From CBDCUC01 sp965222485 (lineage in GTDB: Bacteria; Pseudomonadota; Alphaproteobacteria; Rhizobiales; Hyphomicrobiaceae): a stretch of DNA of 64,000 bases. The DNA is taken from contig CBDCUC010000039.1 of assembly GCA_965222485.1 (NCBI GenBank), forward strand, positions 372,001 to 436,000, read 5' to 3'. Shown here piece after piece: positions 16,039-23,081 of this stretch (positions are counted from its first letter, which is position 1; each line of letters opens with the position of its first letter). The translations under genes and the position numbers were made by a program. A model generated the notes under the pieces. The model was not told the origin of the DNA. It saw only the letters and a program-made list of their open reading frames with translations, and did not search any database.

Positions 16039-17076
16039 CTGTACGTCGGGCTTATCATCTCCGTTGTTTTGCACGGTGGTCTGCTGCTTTGGGCCTACGG
16101 GTCGCTGCACTCCGCCGCTGAGTTGCCGCAGCCTGATATTCCCACGATCGAGGCGGCGCTGATCACGCCTGCAGAATTCACGCGCTTGCGCAAAGGCGAC
16201 CCCAACGCCAAGCAAATGGATGCCAAAGCAGAAAAAAAGCCCGAGCCAAAGGAATCGAAAAAGAAGGCACCGAAACCGAAACCCGTGACGGCGCCGCCAC
16301 CCGCAGCCGCGCCTCCGCCGCCAGAACCGGAAGCTGAAGAGACCAAGACGGAGCCGGAAAAGAAAGTCGACCCGATAGCGAAAAAACTCGCTGAAACGCC
16401 GCCGCCAGAGCCGGGTCCGACACCGGCCGAGATTGAGGCCAAGAAGAAGGCGGAGGCGGAAAAGAAAAAGGCAGAAGAAAAAAAGAAGGCGGAAGAGAAA
16501 AAGAAAGCCGAGGCGAAGAAGAAGGCCGAGGCGGAGCGCAAGCGCAAGCTTGCCGAAAAGAAGAAAAAAGAGCGCGAGCGCAAAAAGAAGCTGGCTGAAG
16601 CCAAGCGCAAAGCTGCCGAGAAGAAGAAGTTCGATCCCGACAGGATAGCTGCGTTAATCGACAAGACGCCGGAAAAGCGCGGCAGCCCAGAGCGCGCGCG
16701 TAAGCCCTCAAAGCCAACTGAGAACAAGGGCCCGACAGCAGGTGAACGACAGGGCCAGGGTGATCAGCTGACCGCTCGTGAAGCCGACCTCCTGACCGCG
16801 GCCATCAGTTCGCAATTGCGCGATTGCTGGCGCCTGCCGGGCGGCGGCGGAGGCATCGACAACGCTGTCGTGACCTTGCGCTGGCGTTTGAAGCGCGATG
16901 GCTCGCTGGAGGGGACACCGAAGGTTGAAAATCCCAGCAACGACCCTGTCTTCAGGATTGCTGCTGAAGCAGCAGTTCGCGCCGTGCAGTCTTGCGCACC
17001 GTTCACGCTCCCCCAGGACAAGTATGCAGCCTGGAAAAAGATCATCTGGGTGTTCGATCCACGCCACATGTTGTAG
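16039..17076 (+). CDS. tolA: Tol-Pal system protein TolA, probable CTG start
   Basis: TolA spans the periplasm and links TolQR to Pal and TolB. From base 16039 the product is 345 residues: a membrane helix (YVGLIISVVLHGGLLLWAYG), a Pro-rich part, a long Lys/Ala/Glu helix (about 120-200), and a C-terminal TolA/TonB-like domain with LRDCWRLPGGGGGIDNAVVT and AVRAVQSCAPFTLP. No ATG, GTG or TTG is in frame before the TTG at 16069, which would remove half the membrane helix. The frame is closed by TAA at 16012-16014. CTG at 16039 follows GGAGGAGG at proper spacing and preserves the helix, so it is the likely start. The family is certain; the start is inference. Confidence 0.88.
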   Translation: MYVGLIISVVLHGGLLLWAYGSLHSAAELPQPDIPTIEAALITPAEFTRLRKGDPNAKQMDAKAEKKPEPKESKKKAPKPKPVTAPPPAAAPPPPEPEAEETKTEPEKKVDPIAKKLAETPPPEPGPTPAEIEAKKKAEAEKKKAEEKKKAEEKKKAEAKKKAEAERKRKLAEKKKKERERKKKLAEAKRKAAEKKKFDPDRIAALIDKTPEKRGSPERARKPSKPTENKGPTAGERQGQGDQLTAREADLLTAAISSQLRDCWRLPGGGGGIDNAVVTLRWRLKRDGSLEGTPKVENPSNDPVFRIAAEAAVRAVQSCAPFTLPQDKYAAWKKIIWVFDPRHML

Positions 17077-17128
17077 TCGGGTGGGCGCGGATAAGAACTT
17101 AATCATGTGAAACGACTAGAGAGCGTCC

Positions 17129-18685
17129 ATGGGCCTCAGGCCCAACTGGCCCACCGCCAAGTGGCATCGCTGCCGCCTAACGATGATCGAATTGCTCAGC
17201 CAAGAGACTAACCCAGCGAGGCTGAGAGCCCTACGGACAGGCAATATCGGAACCCTTCGACAGATGTTGGAAGACCTACAAAAGAATGATCCCAGCCGCA
17301 CGACAGGCCGCAATCATTTGCGGGCCGGCAAAAGTCGGCAGGGCAACCGACCGTCCCTGACCAAGGTGGCGCTATTGTTCCTGGCTCTGATGGCCACGGC
17401 TTTCGGCCCCACAACAGCCTATGCGCAGGGTGCGGATACGGGGGGTGGTCTGCGGGGTACGCAGCGCCAGGGCACCATTGCCCCGATCCCCATTGCGATT
17501 CCCGCCTTTGTCGGCGCCGATCCGCAGCTCGCGGCTGACGTCGCAGGTGTTGTCGCCTCGGACCTGGAAAGCTCAGGGCTGTTCGTGTCCCTGGATCCAG
17601 CCTCATTTCTGGAGCAGATCAACGATATCAACCGCGCGCCGCGATTTCCCGATTGGCGGGCGATACGGGCCGACGCACTCGTTGTCGGCCGATTGACGAA
17701 CGCCAGCGACGGGAGCCTGGTCAACGAGTTCAGATTGTGGGACGTAGCGACCGGTAAGCAGTTGGCAGGTCAGAGGTTTTCGACTTCCGCAGAGAATTGG
17801 CGGCGCATTGCCCACCTGATTGCTGATCAGGTCTATGAGCGCCTGACTGGCGAAAAGGGGTATTTCGACACCCGAATCGTGTTCGTTGACGAGACCGGTC
17901 CGAAAAACAAGCGCGTCAAAAGGCTGGCGATCATGGACCAGGACGGCGCCAATGTGCGCCTGTTGAGCCAGGGAAATGAGCTAGTTCTGACGCCGCGGTT
18001 CTCTCCGACAGCCCAGGAAATCGCGTTTATGTCCTATTCGGGGGCTGAGCCCCGCGTCTATCTGATGAACCTGAACACCGGCAAACGTCAGGTCGTCGGT
18101 GATTTCCCGGGCATGACGTTTGCGCCGCGTTTTTCGCCGGACGGCCAGCGCATCGTCATGAGCCTCAACCAGGGCGGCGGCTCAAGCATTTTCGAAATGG
18201 ACCTGCGATCTGAGCGCACACGGCGTCTGACGACGGCCGGCAATGCGATTGATACTGGTCCCTCATATTCCCCGGATGGGCGTAACATCGTCTTCGAGTC
18301 TGACCGAGACGGCACCCAGCAGCTCTATGTCATGTACTCAGACGGCTCTGGCGTACGAAGGATTAGCTTCGGAAACGGGCGCTATTCGACCCCCGTGTGG
18401 TCACCGCGAGGCGATTATATCGCCTTTACCAAGCAGCTCATGGGCCGCTTTCTTATTGGCGTTATGCGCCCGGACGGGTCTGGGGAGCGAATCTTGAGTG
18501 AGGGCTATCACAACGAAGGCCCGACATGGGCACCAAACGGCCGTGTGCTGATGTTTTTTCGCGAATCTCCAGGCGCCAACGGTGGCCCCCGAATCCATTC
18601 AGTCGACATCACGGGCTACAACGAACGCCAGATTCGCACGCCCGCGTTCGCCTCAGACCCTGCTTGGTCACCGCCCCAGAACTGA
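17129..18685 (+). CDS. tolB: Tol-Pal system protein TolB
   Basis: TolB is a periplasmic protein that binds Pal and is released by TolA. The frame encodes an N-terminal TolB domain (IPIAIPAFVGADPQLAADVA) and a six-bladed beta-propeller with repeated motifs such as APRFSPDGQRIVMS, GPSYSPDGRNIVFESDRDG and STPVWSPRGDYIAFT. The signal peptide (LTKVALLFLALMATAFGPTT, then AYAQ) begins only at residue 78 of the longest frame. The true start may therefore be the ATG at 17264 or the TTG at 17318; none has a clear ribosome binding site. It follows tolA by 52 bases. Confidence 0.93.
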   Translation: MGLRPNWPTAKWHRCRLTMIELLSQETNPARLRALRTGNIGTLRQMLEDLQKNDPSRTTGRNHLRAGKSRQGNRPSLTKVALLFLALMATAFGPTTAYAQGADTGGGLRGTQRQGTIAPIPIAIPAFVGADPQLAADVAGVVASDLESSGLFVSLDPASFLEQINDINRAPRFPDWRAIRADALVVGRLTNASDGSLVNEFRLWDVATGKQLAGQRFSTSAENWRRIAHLIADQVYERLTGEKGYFDTRIVFVDETGPKNKRVKRLAIMDQDGANVRLLSQGNELVLTPRFSPTAQEIAFMSYSGAEPRVYLMNLNTGKRQVVGDFPGMTFAPRFSPDGQRIVMSLNQGGGSSIFEMDLRSERTRRLTTAGNAIDTGPSYSPDGRNIVFESDRDGTQQLYVMYSDGSGVRRISFGNGRYSTPVWSPRGDYIAFTKQLMGRFLIGVMRPDGSGERILSEGYHNEGPTWAPNGRVLMFFRESPGANGGPRIHSVDITGYNERQIRTPAFASDPAWSPPQN

Positions 18686-18692
18686 ACACGGC

Positions 18693-18708
18693 TTAACCTG
18701 CCTTTAAC
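18693..18708 (+). promoter_or_regulatory. CtrA-type binding site
   Basis: TTAACCTGCCTTTAAC is an exact match to TTAA-N7-TTAAC, the site of the alphaproteobacterial cell-cycle regulator CtrA. It lies 8 bases after the tolB stop and about 250 bases before the first tandem lipoprotein gene, within non-coding DNA. Confidence 0.6.
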
Positions 18709-18956
18709 GGCTATAGGCTTGTATGAGGGCATACCCCGGGGCAGCCCGGGGGCCTGTAATCCCGCGTAAACTCAGGGCACTTGGGCGCCACGGTGGCTCC
18801 CAGGCAGGCTTTGAGGACCAGGGAGTACGCAGTGGCATTTTCGCACCAAGACCCGGGGAAAACATTGCTCAAACGTCCTCTATCCTTGATCGCGACGCCC
18901 TGCACCGCTACCCAAGTATTCGGCTAGTGCCGATATTGCATCAGGAGATAAAGACC

Positions 18957-19094
18957 ATGCAGGGTGTGAAGGGGCTTATCGTTCTTTCGGCTGTTATTGC
19001 GGCTGTTGCGCTTGGCGCTTGCCGTCGCGAGGTTCCACATACGCCGATGAAGCTCGGTGCTGATGTACCCGCCACTGTTGAAGTGGCTCGCTAA
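18957..19094 (+). CDS. Tiny lipoprotein, copy 1 of a tandem pair
   Basis: A 45-residue protein beginning MQGVKGLIVLSAVIAAVALG. It has a lipoprotein signal peptide and lipobox LGAC at residues 19-22. After processing, a mature lipopeptide of about 24 residues would remain (CRREVPHTPMKLGADVPA plus a short tail). AGGAGATAAAGACC gives a strong ribosome binding site. It sits between tolB and pal, 42 bases before a near-identical second copy. I do not recognise a family. An envelope role linked with Tol-Pal is inference from position. It lies well below the usual size cut-off for gene prediction. Confidence 0.8.
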   Translation: MQGVKGLIVLSAVIAAVALGACRREVPHTPMKLGADVPATVEVAR

Positions 19095-19136
19095 AGTTTG
19101 GCATTTGCCAAGAGATTAGGATAGGAGACTAAGATC

Positions 19137-19265
19137 ATGAAAGCTGCTCTTGTTATCGCTGCTGTTGCTGCTGCTGTCGCTCTCGGCGCATGCCGTCGCG
19201 AAGTTCCTCATACGCCAATGAAGCTCGGCGCTGAGGTTCCTGCTGCAACGGAAGTTGCTCGCTAA
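19137..19265 (+). CDS. Tiny lipoprotein, copy 2 of a tandem pair
   Basis: A 42-residue protein, MKAALVIAAVAAAVALGACR and onward, again with lipobox LGAC and the mature start CRREVPHTPMKLGAEVPA. The mature peptide differs from copy 1 at only three of 24 positions, while the signal peptides differ more and this one is made largely of Ala/Val. A clear ribosome binding site (ATAGGAGAC) precedes the ATG. A strong terminator follows 51 bases after the stop, so the pair forms one small transcription unit. Confidence 0.82.
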   Translation: MKAALVIAAVAAAVALGACRREVPHTPMKLGAEVPAATEVAR

Positions 19266-19316
19266 GAGTTTGTCTGAAGATCTTCCGGCAAATACCCGGG
19301 GGGGACACAGAATAAA

Positions 19317-19370
19317 AAAGACCGGGCTGTCGTCGCGTTCCGCGGTGCCAGCCCGGTCTTTCTTTGTTTG
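19317..19370 (+). terminator. Rho-independent terminator after the tandem lipoproteins
   Basis: AAAGACCGGGCTG (19317-19329) pairs perfectly with CAGCCCGGTCTTT (19349-19361), and TCTTTGTTT follows. A 13-bp stem with flanking A and T tracts makes this the clearest plus-strand terminator in the window. The A-rich left side lets it work on the other strand too. Confidence 0.85.
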
Positions 19371-20086
19371 GGGCTTCTCATAAACTTCAAGTGCAACGCT
19401 GCGCGCGTAACGGCTAGCCACACCATTTCGACCCCCAGGGTCGGCCCAGGTGCGAAACAGTCCATGCCCATTGCTCAGTGGCAGACTTATCCACAGGTCG
19501 GGCGAGTGGCCCGCGCAGAACGGCGTACCAGCAACTGGGCTGTTGCGATTGGAGCGGGCCCGGATGGCAATGGATGAGTTGCGGCCTTGGCTCCAACCGG
19601 TCGCGTCGCGGCCAAACAGGCTTTACGTGTACCGGAGCGGCGAAGCCTGCAGTTTTCCACGCGTATGCCAGGGATAGTCAGTGCCCGCCAAGGTGAGATC
19701 TTCTCACGTTGAGCAAGGTGGTACAGGGTGTTTAGTTTTGGCCACAGACCGTGGCCACAGCGTGCGCTGAGCGGTCTGTTTCGAGCGTCATGTGACCATT
19801 GGTCGTGGGATGTAATGGGCGTGAACATCCGTAGTCGGTCACAATTTCGTACGATCGGGCCGGTATGTCGGGCCTAGTTTACCGCCGCGTGCAGCGAAAT
19901 ATATGCATGCCGCGTTCAGCGACAGAAGGCGTCGGATCTGACACTGAGCGGGCAGACCAGAATTATCAGCCGTGTCGCACTCCAGCGCAATTGAGATAGT
20001 CTGGATTATGCGGATGCATGGCTTCCATATCGATTAACCGTGCGCAGGTGGCGGCAATGATGATCGACGATCCGAAAGGAAACCCC
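19371..20086 (+). other. Intergenic region before pal
   Basis: About 700 bases without a supported gene. It contains one perfect DnaA-box sequence (TTATCCACA, 19487-19495), probably by chance, and a short direct repeat GGCCACAG near 19740-19760. The promoter of pal should lie in the last 100-200 bases. Confidence 0.4.
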
Positions 20087-20605
20087 ATGGCGGGCATGCA
20101 ATGGTGTGTAAGCGCGGCCAAGTTAGTCGCAGTCGTGCTGGCTGTCTCAGCGCTGCAGGCATGTGCCAATAAAGAGCTTCAACCGGATGGAACGCTGGCC
20201 GGAGGTTCCGGTGCCGGTGGTGGTCCCGTGACACCTGGCTCGCGGCGTGAATTCAGCGTCAAAGTCGGTGATATTGTGTACTTCACGACCGACAGTACGG
20301 ACCTGACGCCGGAGGCTCAGCAGACATTGCAGAAGCAGGCCCAGTGGCTGCGCCAGTATCCCCAATATACCATTACGATTGAGGGGCACGCGGATGAGCG
20401 CGGCACGCGCGAGTACAACATTGCGCTGGGTGCGCGTCGCGCTACGGCGGTGCGTTCGTTCCTGTCCAGGCATGGGGTCAACGGCTCTCGAGTGCGTACC
20501 ATTTCTTATGGCAAGGAACGGCCGGTCGCAGTTTGTAACGACATCTCGTGTTGGTCCCAGAACCGGCGTGCCCAGACGGTGCTAAACCGCAGGGTGGCCG
20601 GCTAG
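20087..20605 (+). CDS. pal: Peptidoglycan-associated lipoprotein Pal
   Basis: Pal anchors the outer membrane to peptidoglycan and exchanges partners between TolB and TolA. From the ATG at 20087 (preceded by AAAGGAAA) the 172-residue product has a lipoprotein signal with lipobox LQAC. A Gly-rich linker follows. The OmpA-type domain contains VYFTTDSTDLTPEA, TITIEGHADERGTREYNIAL and the ending NRRAQTVLNR. Two cysteines in CNDISC near the C-terminus are shared with the next protein. Upstream in-frame ATGs would give an unusually long signal peptide. Confidence 0.95.
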   Translation: MAGMQWCVSAAKLVAVVLAVSALQACANKELQPDGTLAGGSGAGGGPVTPGSRREFSVKVGDIVYFTTDSTDLTPEAQQTLQKQAQWLRQYPQYTITIEGHADERGTREYNIALGARRATAVRSFLSRHGVNGSRVRTISYGKERPVAVCNDISCWSQNRRAQTVLNRRVAG

Positions 20606-20788
20606 GTTTCGCTATTGGCGGCCTTCAGTTCACAAGTGCCTCGCAAATTCGACTTGCGTTGCTGCGAAGGGCGGGTCGGGCTAGTGCGCGCACAGTTTGG
20701 CCGCAAATCCAGGCCAGGATTTCCATGTACTATGAAGCAGGTAGGTTTCTCCCAGGTCTGAAGCGGGACCTGCAAGGTGGCGTTCGGC

Positions 20789-21943
20789 ATGAAGCAGCGG
20801 TTTCTAACAGCTGATCACATGATGGCTACGCAAGCCCGGATGCTCGGGTGTGCGCGCCTATCCGCTTTAGTCACGATGGTCGCCATGCTGGTCGCAACGG
20901 CGGCGGTGGCCACCGCCGAGCAGACAGATTACGCAGTCGTCACAACGGATCTCGCCGACGTCACTGCCGCCCGCTCGATCGGCGGTTCGACGCGCGTGGC
21001 ATACACACAAACACGCGCGGCATCCCCAAACCCGGCCGACGCAACAACGCGGCGACCCGGGCGGGATGAACGTGTGATCGTTGCGCAAGCCGACGGCCAG
21101 GAAAAGGCGCTATTCGATGAAGCCGTCTCACGCATAGACGCAGGCGACCACGAGGCGGCCCAACGCCTTCTTGAGCGATTTGTTGCCGATCACCCACGTA
21201 GTCGCTACGCGCGTCCCGCACGGCGTTACCTTGGAGCGTTATACGCAGATATTTTCCAGCCGAATCCCGACGACGAGGCATTGGACCCGCCAGCGTCGTC
21301 AGCAGGGATCGCTACAGACCACGAAACCGCCGCTCAGCCACCCAGCCGGGTTGAGCCAATGGAGAGGCCAACTGCAGACAGGGTATTAGAAATACCGCGC
21401 GCCGTTGTCCGCCAAGGTTTGGACGGTAGCGCATTGGCGGCGTTGCGTGGGCGTGTCAGCGAGACTTTGACCGAACAGCTGCGGTCGCAAGTTGGAGACA
21501 GAGTGTTCTTTGCGGCCAGCAGCGCCAAACTTGGACGGCGTGCGCGGTTGGTCTTACAGCATCAGGCATCGTTCTTGAAGCGCATGCCAAAAACAAGCGT
21601 TCTGATCGTCGGACACGCTGACGATCCGGGGGCGAGTTCAGTCAATATGAGCCTTTCGCTGGAGCGAGCATGGGCGGTGCATGCCCGGCTTGTGGAAGAG
21701 GGTATCGACCCCGGTCGGTTGAATGTCGCAGGGGTAGGCCGCGAGGATCCGATTGCGTTATGCGGAGATCCTGCCTGCGCTGCCCACAACAGGCGAGTTG
21801 CCACCGAGGTGATTGGCCAGAGAATTACCGGCAGGCGCTCAGGAGCACGCTACGCGCTGGAATCTCCCTCTCGTTCGGACGATGCCGATGCGGATGCCCG
21901 ATTCGTCACACAAGGGGAGGTCGAAGCCGCGGGGTGGGACTAA
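20789..21943 (+). CDS. Second Pal/OmpA-like protein with TPR-like region
   Basis: A protein of about 384 residues. It carries an N-terminal signal peptide (hydrophobic ALVTMVAMLVATAAVATA). A Sel1/TPR-like helix pair comes around residues 100-150 (ALFDEAVSRIDAGDHEAAQR, FVADHPRSRYARPARRYLGA), resembling CpoB. The OmpA/Pal domain follows, from about 230 to 350 (VFFAASSAKLGRRARL, VLIVGHADDPGASSVNMSLS, HNRRVATEVI). It shares the paired cysteines of Pal (CGDPAC) but has no lipobox. The start is uncertain: ATG 20789 has AAGGTGG upstream, and later ATGs at 20819 and 20822 are possible. It lies between pal and cpoB, a place usually empty. A divergent Pal paralogue is the best description. Confidence 0.8.
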   Translation: MKQRFLTADHMMATQARMLGCARLSALVTMVAMLVATAAVATAEQTDYAVVTTDLADVTAARSIGGSTRVAYTQTRAASPNPADATTRRPGRDERVIVAQADGQEKALFDEAVSRIDAGDHEAAQRLLERFVADHPRSRYARPARRYLGALYADIFQPNPDDEALDPPASSAGIATDHETAAQPPSRVEPMERPTADRVLEIPRAVVRQGLDGSALAALRGRVSETLTEQLRSQVGDRVFFAASSAKLGRRARLVLQHQASFLKRMPKTSVLIVGHADDPGASSVNMSLSLERAWAVHARLVEEGIDPGRLNVAGVGREDPIALCGDPACAAHNRRVATEVIGQRITGRRSGARYALESPSRSDDADADARFVTQGEVEAAGWD

Positions 21944-22087
21944 AATTCGCCCGCGACTTTGCATGTCAGGCACATACCCGCACGAGTCGTGTAGCGTCGA
22001 GTTGCCCAAACCCGATCACTCAAATAGAACAGGATCTTTGTTCCGCTCTGAATGCGGGACGTGCAAATCAGGACACATCGTTCACCC

Positions 22088-23074
22088 ATGGCACGAGAAC
22101 AGACCACATATTTTCGCAACAGTAAGTCAAGCCGGAAACTCGCCCGTACGCTTGTCCCGGCAGTGGCCGCCGCAGCGATTCTGATCGGCGTTGCGCCGGC
22201 ATTTGCACAAGACGCAACAAAGCGTGCGAGCCCCGACAGCGGCTTGGCCAAGCGCGTCCAGCAGCTCGAAGAACAGCTCGTCGATATGCAGGTCGTCATT
22301 GGAACTTTGGAGACGCTTGCCCGCAGTCAGGGTGCCGCGAGCGCGCCGATGGCTGCGCCCGCGTTTGACGGCGGTGTGGGTGCAGGTGGCGTCGATGCCG
22401 GACGACTTTCGAGTATGGAAACACAGATTTCGGCGCTGACCAATCAGGTCCAGCAACTGTCGCGCCAGATACAGGCAATGGGACAACAGCCGGGGGCCGC
22501 AGGTGCTCCGCAGGGTCAGGTTGGCCAATGGTCGGAAAGTCCGCGCGCAGCTGCTGGCGCGCCCGCTGTCGATGCATTTGACACGAGTATTGGTACTGAT
22601 GCGGGCTCGGCCGGCCAGTGGTCCGCGTCAGGACAGGTCGACGTCCCGGCGTCCCCTGGCAATGTGGCAGGTGGTCAGCAAGTGAGTGCAGTAGACGCCA
22701 AGAACCTTTACGAAACGGCATACGGCTATTTGCTTCAGCAGGACTATGGAGCGGCTGAAACAGCATTCAGCGATTTTCTAACCCGCTATCCGACTGACAG
22801 GCTTGCTGGCAATGCTCAGTTCTGGCTTGGAGAGTCTTACTTTGTGCGCCGACAGTATAAGGCCGCAGCACGTGCGTTCCTCAAAGGTTACGAGAACTAC
22901 GGAAAAAGCGCCAAAGCGCCAGACAGCCTGCTGAAACTTGCAATGTCTCTGCATCGTTTGGGTCAGAAACAGGAAGCCTGTTCGACAATCGCTGAGCTAA
23001 ACTCGCGCTTTCCCCAAGCGACGGATCTTGTCCGTAGCCGTGCGTCTGCCGAACGCCAGCGCATGGGGTGCTAA
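22088..23074 (+). CDS. cpoB: Cell division coordinator CpoB (YbgF)
   Basis: CpoB links Tol-Pal action with peptidoglycan synthesis at the septum. The 328-residue protein has a signal peptide ending APAFA and a trimerising coiled coil (LAKRVQQLEEQLVDMQVVIG). A Gly/Ala/Gln-rich linker comes next, then C-terminal TPR repeats (AKNLYETAYGYLLQQDYGAA, NAQFWLGESYFVRRQYKAAA, LLKLAMSLHRLGQKQEAC). Order and length suit the family. The ATG at 22088 begins MAREQTTYF. tilS starts eight bases after its stop. Confidence 0.93.
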   Translation: MAREQTTYFRNSKSSRKLARTLVPAVAAAAILIGVAPAFAQDATKRASPDSGLAKRVQQLEEQLVDMQVVIGTLETLARSQGAASAPMAAPAFDGGVGAGGVDAGRLSSMETQISALTNQVQQLSRQIQAMGQQPGAAGAPQGQVGQWSESPRAAAGAPAVDAFDTSIGTDAGSAGQWSASGQVDVPASPGNVAGGQQVSAVDAKNLYETAYGYLLQQDYGAAETAFSDFLTRYPTDRLAGNAQFWLGESYFVRRQYKAAARAFLKGYENYGKSAKAPDSLLKLAMSLHRLGQKQEACSTIAELNSRFPQATDLVRSRASAERQRMGC

Positions 23075-23081
23075 AACGGCG

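Noticed and set aside
16095..16727. Long minus-strand frame opposite tolA, rich in Ser/Phe/Ala
   Set aside because: It mirrors the Lys/Ala/Glu-rich repeat of TolA; such repeats keep the opposite strand open without coding.
19487..19495. Perfect DnaA box TTATCCACA in the gap before pal
   Set aside because: It is a single box with no AT-rich unwinding region, no cluster of boxes and no origin-linked genes, so chance is the better explanation.
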